Positions 16,571 to 25,320 of a DNA stretch of 64,000 nucleotides are shown piece by piece. Position 1 is the first letter of the stretch; every line of letters begins with the position of its first letter. Both the position numbers and the translations under genes were made by a program. The notes beneath the pieces were generated by a model. It saw only the letters and a program-made list of their open reading frames with translations, did not search any database and was not told the DNA's origin. The stretch comes from Pseudomonas frederiksbergensis (GTDB lineage: Bacteria > Pseudomonadota > Gammaproteobacteria > Pseudomonadales > Pseudomonadaceae), in assembly GCF_003732705.1 (NCBI RefSeq), contig NZ_MOBR01000041.1:205359-269358 (forward strand). Reading direction: 5' to 3'.

Positions 16571-18349
16571 TCAGAACTGCGATGCGTCCAGCAGGAACAG
16601 CGATTCGCTACCGGCCTTCACCGACGCGCTCAGCGAGTGAATACGCGGTAGCAGGCGGGCGAAATAGAACCGCGCCGTACCGAGTTTGCTGGCGTAGAAA
16701 TCGTCCTGCGTTTCTTTGCCAAAGGCGGCCTTGGCCATCAATGCCCACATGTAAGCGTAAGCAACGTATCCAAATACTTGCAGATACTCGACCGAGGCCG
16801 CGCCGATTTCATTCGGGTTGTTTTTCGCCCGGTCCAGCAACCACGAAGTCAGCTCATCGAGGGTCGTCACCGCATCGTTCAATGGCTTGGTGAACTCCGC
16901 CAGATCAGCACTGGCCGTCGCCGTGAAGTGACGAATCTCGTCGGCGAACAGGTTGTAGAACGCCCCGCCGCTGCCGACGATCTTGCGCCCGACCAGGTCC
17001 AGCGCCTGAATGCCGTTGGTGCCTTCATAAATCTGGGTGATTCGTACGTCGCGAACCAGTTGTTCCTGGCCCCACTCACGGATGTAGCCGTGGCCGCCGA
17101 ACACCTGCTGGCCGTGAACCGTGGTTTCCAGCCCCAGATCAGTCAGGAAGGCCTTGGCCACTGGCGTCAGCAGAGCAACCAGATCTTCCGCGCGTTTACG
17201 GGTGGTCGCGTCTTCGCTGAACTTGGCGGTGTCCAGTTGCATCGCCACGTACGTCGAGAACGCACGGCCACCCTCGTTCGAGGCTTTCATGGTCAGCAGC
17301 ATGCGCCGCACGTCCGGGTGGACGATGATCGGGTCGGCGACTTTGTCTTTGTTCTGCGCGCCGGTCGGAGAACGGCTCTGCAGGCGATCGCGGGCGTATT
17401 CGACGGCGTTCTGGTAAGAGCGCTCGCCAGTGGCCAAGCCCTGGATACCGACGCCCAGACGTTCGTAGTTCATCATGGTGAACATCGCCGCCAGGCCTTT
17501 GTTCGGCTCACCGACCAGGTAACCCACCGCTTCATCGAAGTTCATCACGCAGGTCGCGGACGCCTGGATGCCCATCTTGTGTTCGATCGAACCGCAGTTC
17601 GCCGGGTTGCGCGCGCCCAGGCTGCCATCGGCATTGACCATGAACTTAGGTACCAGGAACAGCGAGATGCCTTTCGGCCCGGCCGGAGCGTCCGGCAGTT
17701 TGGCCAGTACCAGATGGATGATGTTCTCGGTCAGGTCGTGCTCGCCGCCGGTAATGAAGATTTTGGTGCCACTGACTTTGTAGGAACCGTCGGCCTGAGG
17801 TTCAGCCTTGGTGCGGATGATCCCCAGGTCCGTGCCGGCGTGGGGTTCGGTCAGGCACATGGAACCGGCCCAGACGCCGGCGTACATGTTCGGCAGGTAC
17901 GCGGCTTTCAGTTCGTCGCTGGCGTGAGCGTTGATCGACAGGCAAGCGCCAGCGGTCAGCATCGGGTACAGACCGAACGACAGGCTGGAGGAGTTGACCA
18001 TTTCTTCGACCTGGGCCGACACAGCCTTGGGCATGCCCATGCCGCCGTAAGTCGGATCGCCACCGACGCCAACCCAGCCGCCTTCGGCATAAGTCTGATA
18101 AGCCTGTGGGAAACCTGCCGGCGTGGTGACGGCACCGTCCGCCCAATGGCAACCTTCTTCGTCAGCCGCACGGCTCAGGGGCGCGATGCTTTTGCTGGTG
18201 ACCTTGCCGGCTTCTTCGAGAATGGCTTCGACGGTTTCGGCATCGACGGTATCTGCCAGCGCCGGTAGCTCGGCCCAGAGTTTGGCAACCTCGAAAACTT
18301 CATTGAGGACGAAGCGCATATCGCGCAGGGGCGCTTTGTAGTCAGCCAT
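16571..18349 (-). CDS. Acyl-CoA dehydrogenase, long (~590-residue) bacterial type, paralogue 1
   Basis: 592 residues, FAD-dependent alpha,beta-dehydrogenation of acyl-CoA. Domains: short N-terminal extension (YKAPLRDMRFVLNEVF), acyl-CoA dehydrogenase N, middle (AGSMCLTEPHAGTDLG, KIFITGGEHDL) and C-terminal domains, plus the extra C-terminal segment of the 600-residue family. YEGTNGIQALDLVGRK contains the position of the catalytic glutamate. It is the first of three paralogues (with 18592-20388 and 27159-28964). P. aeruginosa carries three such genes together beside its bio operon. Chain-length preference is not deducible. Confidence 0.93.
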   Translation of the reverse strand: MADYKAPLRDMRFVLNEVFEVAKLWAELPALADTVDAETVEAILEEAGKVTSKSIAPLSRAADEEGCHWADGAVTTPAGFPQAYQTYAEGGWVGVGGDPTYGGMGMPKAVSAQVEEMVNSSSLSFGLYPMLTAGACLSINAHASDELKAAYLPNMYAGVWAGSMCLTEPHAGTDLGIIRTKAEPQADGSYKVSGTKIFITGGEHDLTENIIHLVLAKLPDAPAGPKGISLFLVPKFMVNADGSLGARNPANCGSIEHKMGIQASATCVMNFDEAVGYLVGEPNKGLAAMFTMMNYERLGVGIQGLATGERSYQNAVEYARDRLQSRSPTGAQNKDKVADPIIVHPDVRRMLLTMKASNEGGRAFSTYVAMQLDTAKFSEDATTRKRAEDLVALLTPVAKAFLTDLGLETTVHGQQVFGGHGYIREWGQEQLVRDVRITQIYEGTNGIQALDLVGRKIVGSGGAFYNLFADEIRHFTATASADLAEFTKPLNDAVTTLDELTSWLLDRAKNNPNEIGAASVEYLQVFGYVAYAYMWALMAKAAFGKETQDDFYASKLGTARFYFARLLPRIHSLSASVKAGSESLFLLDASQF

Positions 18350-18497
18350 GGCAAACCTCGCAGGATCTTTACAGGTGATTCGTAGGAAGAGTGATTTCGT
18401 TGAGTTCGAGTGTAACCCAACAACTTTTACGACACATAGGGTCAGCTCATGACTGATTTGTAATGTTTAGTCATCGGCGCGTATCTGGTAAAACGCA

Positions 18498-18574
18498 TTC
18501 GCGGGCAAGCCTTGCTCCTACAGGTCCTCGGCTTGGGTCTGCTTGGGTCTGTAGGAGCAAGGCTTGCCCGCGAT
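18498..18574. repeat. Class A REPIN with a tandem 10-bp repeat in its spacer
   Basis: Arms 18498-18521 and 18551-18574. The spacer contains GCTTGGGTCT twice in a row (18531-18550). It sits between acyl-CoA dehydrogenase paralogues 1 and 2. Confidence 0.9.
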
Positions 18575-18591
18575 GCTTTTAAACCGGCGCC

Positions 18592-20388
18592 TCAGAGCGC
18601 AAACAACTCCGCCGGCAGCTTCATCAAGCAATCACTCCCCGCCTCGATCGCTGCCCGATGAGCGGCAGTGCGTGGCAGCAATCGCTTGAAATAGAACTCA
18701 CAGGTCGCCAGTTTGCCGCGCAAATAATCCGCATCACCGCTGCCCGCCTCCAACTGCGCCTGAGCCACCAGCGCCATACGCAACCACAGATAGCCGAGGA
18801 TGATATAGCCGCTGTACATCAAGTAATCCACCGACGCCGCGCCGACTTCATCCGCATTCTTCATTGCAGCCATGCCGACCTTCGTCGTCACCTCGCCCCA
18901 CTGCTGATTCAACTCGTTGAGCTGCGCCACGAAGCTACCCAACTGCGGATGCTCGGCGTTGGCCGCGCAGAACTTGTGGACGATTTTAGTGAAACCGCGC
19001 AGCAGCTTGCCCTGGCTGCCGAGGACTTTGCGCCCCAGCAGATCCAGCGCCTGAATGCCATTGGTGCCCTCGTAGATCGGCGCAATCCGGCAGTCGCGTA
19101 CCAACTGCTCCATGCCCCACTCGCGGATGAAACCGTGACCGCCAAACACCTGCATGCCGTGGTTGGTCACTTCCAGCCCGGTGTCGGTCATGAACGCTTT
19201 GCAGATCGGCGTCAGGAACGCCAGCAAGTCCTCGGCCTCCTGGCGCGCGGTTTCATCCGGGCTCCGATGCGCAACATCCAGCAACTGCGCGGTGAAATAG
19301 GTCAGCGCACGATTGCCCTCGTTGAAGGCCTTCATGGTCAGCAACATTCGCCGCACATCCGGATGCACGATGATCGGGTCGGCGACTTTTTCCGGGGCTT
19401 TGGGACCGGTCAGCGAACGCATTTGCAAACGATCGTTGGCGTACTTGATCGCGCCTTGGAAGCTCGCTTCGCCCAGACACAACCCCTGCATGCCGGTGCC
19501 CAGGCGTGCGTGGTTCATCATGGTGAACATGCAGTTCAGGCCCTTGTTCGCTTCGCCGATCAGGAAGCCCTTGGCGTCATCAAAGTTGAGCACGCAGGTC
19601 GCCGATGCCTTGATGCCCATTTTGTGTTCGATGGAGCCGCAGGAAACGCCATTGCGTTCGCCCGCTTCACCTTCGACATCAGGTAGGAATTTTGGAACGA
19701 TAAACAGCGAAATGCCTTTGGTCCCGGCCGGTGCGTCCGGCAACTTGGCCAACACCAAATGAATGATGTTGTCGCTCATGTCGTGTTCGCCGGCGGAGAT
19801 GAAAATCTTGCTGCCAAAGATTGCGTAACTGCCGTCAGACTGGGGCACGGCGCGGGTCTTGATAATGCCCAGGTCGGTGCCGCAATGGGCTTCGGTCAGG
19901 CACATGGTGCCAGTCCATTGGCCGGCGGTGAGTTTGCTCAGGTAGGTCTGTTTTTGTTCTTCGGTGCCGTGGGCGTGGATCGCTGACATTGCGCCGTGGG
20001 TCAGGCCTGGGTACATGCCCCAGGAGGTGTTGCTGGACGCGATCATCTCGCTGATGACCAGCCCCAGCGAGAGGGGCAAACCCTGGCCGCCATACACCGG
20101 ATCAGCCGCCAGGCCATGCCAGCCACCCTCGACGTATTGTGCGAAGGCTTGCTTGAAGCCTGTAGGCGTTGTCACCACGCCATTGTCGAAATGGCAGCCT
20201 TCTTCGTCACCGCTGCGATTGAGCGGTGCGAGCACGTTCTCACAGAATTTCGCGCCCTCTTCGAGGATCGCGTTGACCATGTCCGGGCTGGCATCGGTGG
20301 CGCCCAGCGCGGCGTAGTTACTGTGAAAGTCGAAGACGTGGTCGATCAGAAAGCGCATGTCGCGCAGGGGAGCTTTGTACTCAGGCAT
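18592..20388 (-). CDS. Acyl-CoA dehydrogenase, long bacterial type, paralogue 2
   Basis: 598 residues from ATG 20388 (MPEYKAPLRDMRFLIDHVF); GGAGAAACGACC lies just upstream, while the longer open frame has no such site. Same layout as paralogue 1: TGTMCLTEAHCGTDLGIIKT, KIFISAGEHDMSDN, IKASATCVLNFD and YEGTNGIQALDLLGRK with the catalytic glutamate position. Closest in the window to paralogue 3 (LTGPKAPEKVADPIIVHPDV is nearly shared). Likely a fatty-acid or related acyl-CoA oxidation enzyme in the cytoplasm. Confidence 0.93.
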   Translation of the reverse strand: MPEYKAPLRDMRFLIDHVFDFHSNYAALGATDASPDMVNAILEEGAKFCENVLAPLNRSGDEEGCHFDNGVVTTPTGFKQAFAQYVEGGWHGLAADPVYGGQGLPLSLGLVISEMIASSNTSWGMYPGLTHGAMSAIHAHGTEEQKQTYLSKLTAGQWTGTMCLTEAHCGTDLGIIKTRAVPQSDGSYAIFGSKIFISAGEHDMSDNIIHLVLAKLPDAPAGTKGISLFIVPKFLPDVEGEAGERNGVSCGSIEHKMGIKASATCVLNFDDAKGFLIGEANKGLNCMFTMMNHARLGTGMQGLCLGEASFQGAIKYANDRLQMRSLTGPKAPEKVADPIIVHPDVRRMLLTMKAFNEGNRALTYFTAQLLDVAHRSPDETARQEAEDLLAFLTPICKAFMTDTGLEVTNHGMQVFGGHGFIREWGMEQLVRDCRIAPIYEGTNGIQALDLLGRKVLGSQGKLLRGFTKIVHKFCAANAEHPQLGSFVAQLNELNQQWGEVTTKVGMAAMKNADEVGAASVDYLMYSGYIILGYLWLRMALVAQAQLEAGSGDADYLRGKLATCEFYFKRLLPRTAAHRAAIEAGSDCLMKLPAELFAL

Positions 20389-20478
20389 GGTCGTTTCTCC
20401 GGCAGCAGATGCCTCAAACCTACTGCTGCGAATCACGCCCCACAATCACAGTCCAGACGCTGAATGCGCTGTCATCAC

Positions 20479-21765
20479 TCAACCCGCAGCGGCGTCCATA
20501 CGCACCGCGCCACGGCGGTTCTGACCGAACGCGACCACACAGTTGCGCCCGGCGCCCTTGGCGCTGTAGAGCGCCTCATCAGCGGATTTGAGCACTTGTT
20601 CCGGCGTGCGTTGCTCCAGACGTTCGGCGACGCCGATGCTGACCGTGACCGACACGCTGGACGCAGCGGAACCGGCCCGGCGCTGGCGACCTTGCTGATC
20701 GTCCTGAGGGCGGTCTGGATTGCGCAGTTGAATGTTGTAGGAAGCAATCGACTCGCGGATGACTTCCAGATGCGGCATGCACTCTTCCAGCGTCTTGCCT
20801 GCGAACACCAGGGCGAATTCCTCACCCCCGTAGCGATAAGCCCTACCGCCACCGCTGATTTTGGACAGCTTGCTGGCGACCAGTCGCAACACCTGATCGC
20901 CGACATCGTGGCCGTGGGTGTCGTTGAATTTCTTGAAGTGATCAACGTCGCTCATAGCCAGCACGTAATTACGCCCCAGGCGCTGCATGCGTTCGTTCAA
21001 CGCGCGGCGCCCCGGCAGACCGGTGAGTTCGTCGCGGAAGGCCATTTGATAGGCTTCGTGGGCAACCGCTGCGGCAATCATCAGCATCACCTGGCTGCAC
21101 ATGATGTTCAGGGTAAATGGCAGGATGAAGGTTTTCGGCAACATCCAGAACAACCCCAGCAAACCCACCAGTTGCGCGGCGTGCAAAGGCCTCGGGTTGC
21201 GCCAGTATTGCCAGGCCAACAACAGGAACGAGGCGATGAATACCGGGTAGGACAACTGGATCAGGCTCATCCACGCGCCATGCAAGGCTGGCCAGCGGAT
21301 CTCCGACAGCCACATCAGCAGCGCCTGTGGGTAACTTTGCTCAATGCCCAGCGCCACGCTGCCGAACGCCAGTAACACGGCAAAACGCGCCACCATGTCC
21401 TGGAACAGGTGGGTGCGCTCCTGCCACGCCGCGAAGAGACCGAACAACAATGGCAGCAGCAGACAGCAGAGATGGAACACCACCGCCGCGTCTTCACGAA
21501 CCTTGCCGTAGTCGCGGTAATAATCGGTCTGGGTGTCGAGCAGGAAGTAGGCGGTGTACACCGTGACCATCAGAAACAGCTCGCGCTGACGTCGGTAAAC
21601 CGCGCAGTACGCACCGCCGAGCAACAGCACCAGAGTTGGCAGCACGTTGAACAGCGATGTGAAGAAGACGTTGAGATCCTTGATGTACGCAGCCGAAAGC
21701 CCAGCGAGCAATAGCAGTAATGAGGGCAAAAAGTGACTGAAACGTACAGCGGATGAACGCGGCAA
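20479..21765 (-). CDS. Membrane-bound diguanylate cyclase (GGDEF)
   Basis: About 428 residues. The N-terminal half has six or more hydrophobic segments (FLPSLLLLLAGLSAAYI, VLPTLVLLLGGAYCAVY, LCCLLLPLLFGLFAAW, VFIASFLLLAWQYW, FILPFTLNIMCSQVMLMI). The C-terminal GGDEF domain has DELTGLPGRRAL, SDVDHFKKFNDTHGHDVGD and an active-site GGEEF at about residue 313. No RxxD inhibitory site precedes it, so product inhibition there is unlikely. The start is uncertain: I prefer TTG at 21765, which has CGGAG about 9 bases upstream, over ATG at 21813. It makes c-di-GMP at the inner membrane. Confidence 0.88.
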   Translation of the reverse strand: MPRSSAVRFSHFLPSLLLLLAGLSAAYIKDLNVFFTSLFNVLPTLVLLLGGAYCAVYRRQRELFLMVTVYTAYFLLDTQTDYYRDYGKVREDAAVVFHLCCLLLPLLFGLFAAWQERTHLFQDMVARFAVLLAFGSVALGIEQSYPQALLMWLSEIRWPALHGAWMSLIQLSYPVFIASFLLLAWQYWRNPRPLHAAQLVGLLGLFWMLPKTFILPFTLNIMCSQVMLMIAAAVAHEAYQMAFRDELTGLPGRRALNERMQRLGRNYVLAMSDVDHFKKFNDTHGHDVGDQVLRLVASKLSKISGGGRAYRYGGEEFALVFAGKTLEECMPHLEVIRESIASYNIQLRNPDRPQDDQQGRQRRAGSAASSVSVTVSIGVAERLEQRTPEQVLKSADEALYSAKGAGRNCVVAFGQNRRGAVRMDAAAG

Positions 21766-21945
21766 GGGTAAAGCTCCGACCCGGCATAGCAATTGATGGC
21801 ATTGTGCCTGCAATGCGCACGATTAAGCACACGAAATGTGATGCAGGTCACGTGAACGTCTCTTTAACGGCAGAAATGCCGAGTATCTGAGTCATTTGCT
21901 GAGGTTTTTTAACGATGGCGCAAAACCTGTGCCGAGGGGCTTGCT

Positions 21946-22082
21946 GTGGCGAGGGGGCTTGCCCCCGTTGGGGCGCGAAGCGCCCCCCCCTGCATTCTTT
22001 CAGTTAAACCGTGCTTACCGGTCTTGCGACTGCTTCGCAGCCGAACGGGGTGGTGCGGCATTCCGACAAGCCCCCTCGCCAC
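21946..22082. repeat. Class C palindromic repeat (copy 1)
   Basis: Begins GTGGCGAGGGGGCTTG and ends CAAGCCCCCTCGCCAC (16-bp inverted arms) around about 105 bp with internal palindromes (GGGGCGCGAAGCGCCCC). The distal ~56 bp, including GACTGCTTCGCAGCCGAACG, are identical to the copy at 60177-60324. It fills the gap between the diguanylate cyclase and the peroxidase gene. Confidence 0.9.
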
Positions 22083-22110
22083 AGGAGCCCCCTTCTCCAA
22101 AGACACTGGC

Positions 22111-24252
22111 TCAAAGATCGTTGTAGAACGGCTGCAATGGCCCCTCAGTCGCGGCACGCCCTTCCGCACCAATCGGCTTGAGCGAAATCGGAGCATCGAG
22201 TGCCTGCCGCGTGGAGATCTTCGGACTGACGGGCCGCGCCGTCACCGCGTTTTCATCACCCACGTGGCCTTGCGGAACGACCAGCGATGGGTGATCGAAC
22301 GGCGCCTGTTCCCAGGCAACGCGCGGATCGGTCAGCCCGATTTCCATGAACTTCACCAGCGCGTCCACTTCATCGGGCGTCAGGTTCAGCGCCGTCATGT
22401 CCGGGTCGAGGTTAGAAGCGTTGTGCTGGTTCGCCGACGGATGTTCAAAGCCACTGGTGTTGCTCGCATCCTCGCCGCGCCGGTCGCCGCCACGGTTGTA
22501 AAACTCCATGACCTGCTTCAGCGTCGCCCGACTGCCGTTGTGGAAATACGGCCCGGTCAGGGCGATGTTGCGCAGCGTCGGTGTCTTGAAGGCGCCGTCC
22601 ACCGAGTCGCGGAAACCGACATTGGGCTTGAGCGTCGCGTCGCAAGGCAATGCCGCACTCAATGGCGCTTCGAAGGTGCAGACATCGATATCCAGCGGGT
22701 CAGGCACCTTCCCGCCTTGCAGTAGGGTGTTGTACTCCCGGGTGAAGGACAAAGGATTGCCCCACGCGTCCGAACCGCCCAAAGCCAAATCTTCCGACGT
22801 TGGCCGCACACCTGTGTTGTAGAAACCGTTGTCGTAGAGCGTGGTGAGATTATCGGCCATCACCATCCGTTCGATTCGCTCGCGGGGATGGAACAGCAAA
22901 CGGCTGCCGGCATTGGTCAGCTCCGCGCCGCCGTGGCAACTGATGCATTTGCCCTTGCCGAGGAACAGGTTCATGCCCTCGACCTGCTGGCCATTCATGG
23001 CTGAATGATCGCCCTGCAAGTAAGCGTCCAGCGGAGCCTTATCCGAGATCAGGGTGGATTCGTACATCTGGATGGCAAGCCCGAAGAACAGCGGGAAATT
23101 GGCCTCCATCTGGGTGTACGGCGCATCGCCCAGCAGCACCTGTTGCGTGGCATTCCACAACCTAGGCTGGAACGCAGCCTTGATCAGTTCACGGTAAGTG
23201 GGCCGGCGCGCACCGGAAACGGAAGCCAGCACCGAATCGGTCGAGGAAATCCGCTGCTGCTTGAGCATCAGCGTGTCGAGCATGCGCCGGCCAATGTCCG
23301 CAAACGTACGCCCGCCGCAGGACATTTCCACCGGACTGCCAGGAGGCCCCACGGCCTGTGACGCTGCAGAGGCATCCTTGAGTGCCAGCCGCACTTTGGT
23401 CGCCACCCCGCCGCGATCAGCGGTGACGAAAATCCCGGCATCCGGGTCGCGGTTGCCAAAAGGCGAGAAACCGTTGAATACATTGTTCGCACGGCCATCC
23501 CAGAAATTTCGCACGTTAAAAGCGGCGTTGATCACCGTCGGCGCGTTACGCCCGGTGCTGCGACGGACATTGATGCCGCCAACCTGGAATATGCCATCTG
23601 GCTGCGCCGTGCACTTGTCGAAACGCGCTTGGTGCGGCTTGACGAAGTTGGCGTCGAACACGCCTTGGGAGCCGATCACATCGTCGGAGGAATAGAGGAT
23701 CGGCGAATTGCGATCCAGCGGATCGGCCAGCACATGGGTTGGAAAGTCGCTTTTCTTCAACGTGTAGTTCGGGCCACCCTTGCCACCGGACTTGGTCAAG
23801 TAGGAAGCGACGTCGCCCGGAATGTTGGACGCTACAAACGGCTTGTTGAAGATCGAAGAAACGTTTGAGTTGGTGTTCGCCTGGCCAGGATTGATCTGGT
23901 TGGTGATCCGGTGATCGACCCCGGCGTGAAAGTGGCAGGACGCACACGCGGTGGAGCCATCGCTGCCGATTTCCATATCCCAGAACAGCGCCTTGCCCAA
24001 CAGGATCGCCGCTGAGCGGTTGAGGACGTAGTCAGTCATCAGATCCACTTTGCGCCCGCCTTCAGTTCCCGAAGGGTCGGGTGGTGTCATGCCGTGCAAC
24101 GACTGCAAGCTGGGGACGTCTGCCACGGGCGTGACAACCTCTGGCGGAGAAGCCGCGATAGCGCTCTCGCAAACCAGACTGACAGCGATCAGGCCACCCG
24201 CGATCGAGTAGGCCCTGCGGATAAGACGAAAGATGCTCAGGGACTTCACCAT
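22111..24252 (-). CDS. Large exported di-heme cytochrome c peroxidase-like protein
   Basis: 713 residues with an N-terminal signal peptide (hydrophobic GGLIAVSLVCESAIA, probable cleavage at AIA-AS near residue 34). Two c-type heme sites are present: CASCH (103-107) and CISCH (436-440). The WDGRANNVFNGFSPFG stretch and FKTPTLRNIALTGPYFHNGS are typical of the bacterial CcpA/MauG superfamily. At about 713 residues it is roughly twice the size of classical cytochrome c peroxidases (about 340), with long insertions in both halves. It is probably a periplasmic redox enzyme reducing peroxide or oxidising an unknown partner. The divergent neighbour at 25321 encodes an exported cysteine-rich protein and may be that partner; this is inference. 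Confidence 0.85.
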   Translation of the reverse strand: MVKSLSIFRLIRRAYSIAGGLIAVSLVCESAIAASPPEVVTPVADVPSLQSLHGMTPPDPSGTEGGRKVDLMTDYVLNRSAAILLGKALFWDMEIGSDGSTACASCHFHAGVDHRITNQINPGQANTNSNVSSIFNKPFVASNIPGDVASYLTKSGGKGGPNYTLKKSDFPTHVLADPLDRNSPILYSSDDVIGSQGVFDANFVKPHQARFDKCTAQPDGIFQVGGINVRRSTGRNAPTVINAAFNVRNFWDGRANNVFNGFSPFGNRDPDAGIFVTADRGGVATKVRLALKDASAASQAVGPPGSPVEMSCGGRTFADIGRRMLDTLMLKQQRISSTDSVLASVSGARRPTYRELIKAAFQPRLWNATQQVLLGDAPYTQMEANFPLFFGLAIQMYESTLISDKAPLDAYLQGDHSAMNGQQVEGMNLFLGKGKCISCHGGAELTNAGSRLLFHPRERIERMVMADNLTTLYDNGFYNTGVRPTSEDLALGGSDAWGNPLSFTREYNTLLQGGKVPDPLDIDVCTFEAPLSAALPCDATLKPNVGFRDSVDGAFKTPTLRNIALTGPYFHNGSRATLKQVMEFYNRGGDRRGEDASNTSGFEHPSANQHNASNLDPDMTALNLTPDEVDALVKFMEIGLTDPRVAWEQAPFDHPSLVVPQGHVGDENAVTARPVSPKISTRQALDAPISLKPIGAEGRAATEGPLQPFYNDL

Positions 24253-25320
24253 GATGACATTCTCGATTCAGTACGGAGTAGCCAGACTCCGGGATTATCC
24301 TGTTACGAGAGAAACTCATCACCATGGATATTGCCGCTCGCACGAACAAACGCACCAACTGGAAGTTGGCCGATGCGAAACGGGGTCTAACTGGCAAAGT
24401 ACTCTCTTGGCTCAGGCTTTATTGAAACGTTATTTTTGTTGCACCGCGAGGGTGCTTAACTCAACTCTAGCTGTAACAAATAATTTCAACAGAAAATATT
24501 TGATGTTTTTTTATCTCGACTGCCTGACGCCTCAGCGAACAGCCATCGGTCGGGAAGCGCATCAATGGAAACTACACACACCCACTCAATTGCGGTGAAC
24601 TTCCCCCCCCGTTTTTGGGTGCTATTCCCCACCTACAATTTATCAGCGATAAAAAATCTATATTTTACAACGTGTTGTGACAATTAAGCAGGGAAACAAA
24701 TATTGGCAAAGTTATTGCTAACCTATAACCCGTAAGACAGCCAGTACTGCCAATGCTGTTTTAAATTCCAAACAACCGATGAGCAATCGTCATCAACCAC
24801 AAACAATGCTCGTGCGCTAGTTGCACTGCGCGAGCTATTGTTTTTATTTTATATGAGCGCATTAATAAATTTACTTCTAATGCCTCTCTATTTTCCACTT
24901 GCCATTGACCGGACTTTGAGCGTATCTATAGACAACGTTTCTCAATTACCTATTTATAACTGTTCGTCAGATACTTAGTTCAACACTCCCAAACATGGGT
25001 ATCTATCCCCCCCTACTTCGGTGCCGCTCTTATAGATATAGTTTGATGCAATGCCACAACACTCGCGCAGCGGCATTTATGGCTGGCAAACGACCGTTGC
25101 CGTCAATTCGGCACGACTAGTGCTTTACACGTTCCAGGCTCAAGGAATGTCTCTCGCGATTGTGTCCGGAACCGGCCAACGCATCGCCGATTGAATGCAT
25201 CTGAAGGCTGAGTGCCAGGCATGTCGAAACCATGCTCAGACACTTGCCCTCTGGATCGAGCCCCAACTCGACGCGAGTCGATTGGCCGGCAACAGGTCCC
25301 GCAAGATTGTGGAGAGAACC
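24253..25320. other. Long AT-rich divergent intergenic region
   Basis: 1068 bp between the divergent peroxidase-like and exported-protein genes, clearly AT-richer than the flanks around 24420-24530 and 24640-25060. Short ORFs here look like chance frames. It contains a strong intrinsic terminator on the + strand (24804-24850) with no evident gene before it. Short C-runs occur at 24603-24610 and 25008-25013. Space is ample for two promoters and a small RNA. Confidence 0.6.
24804..24850 (+). terminator. Orphan intrinsic terminator, possible small-RNA 3' end
   Basis: CAATGCTCG pairs with CGAGCTATTG (one bulge) and GCGC with GCGC, giving a long stem 24804-24840 closed by a roughly 10-nt loop and followed by TTTTTATTTT. 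No + strand gene ends upstream, so it may terminate a small RNA initiating in the AT-rich stretch before it. Confidence 0.65.

Noticed and set aside
24233..24598. 121-codon + strand ORF in the AT-rich divergent region
   Set aside because: Overlaps the peroxidase start antisense and has mixed unnatural composition; no convincing start signal.
25195..25320. N-terminal extension of the exported cysteine-rich protein
   Set aside because: It would bury the signal peptide; ATG 25321 has GGAGAG and begins a normal signal sequence.
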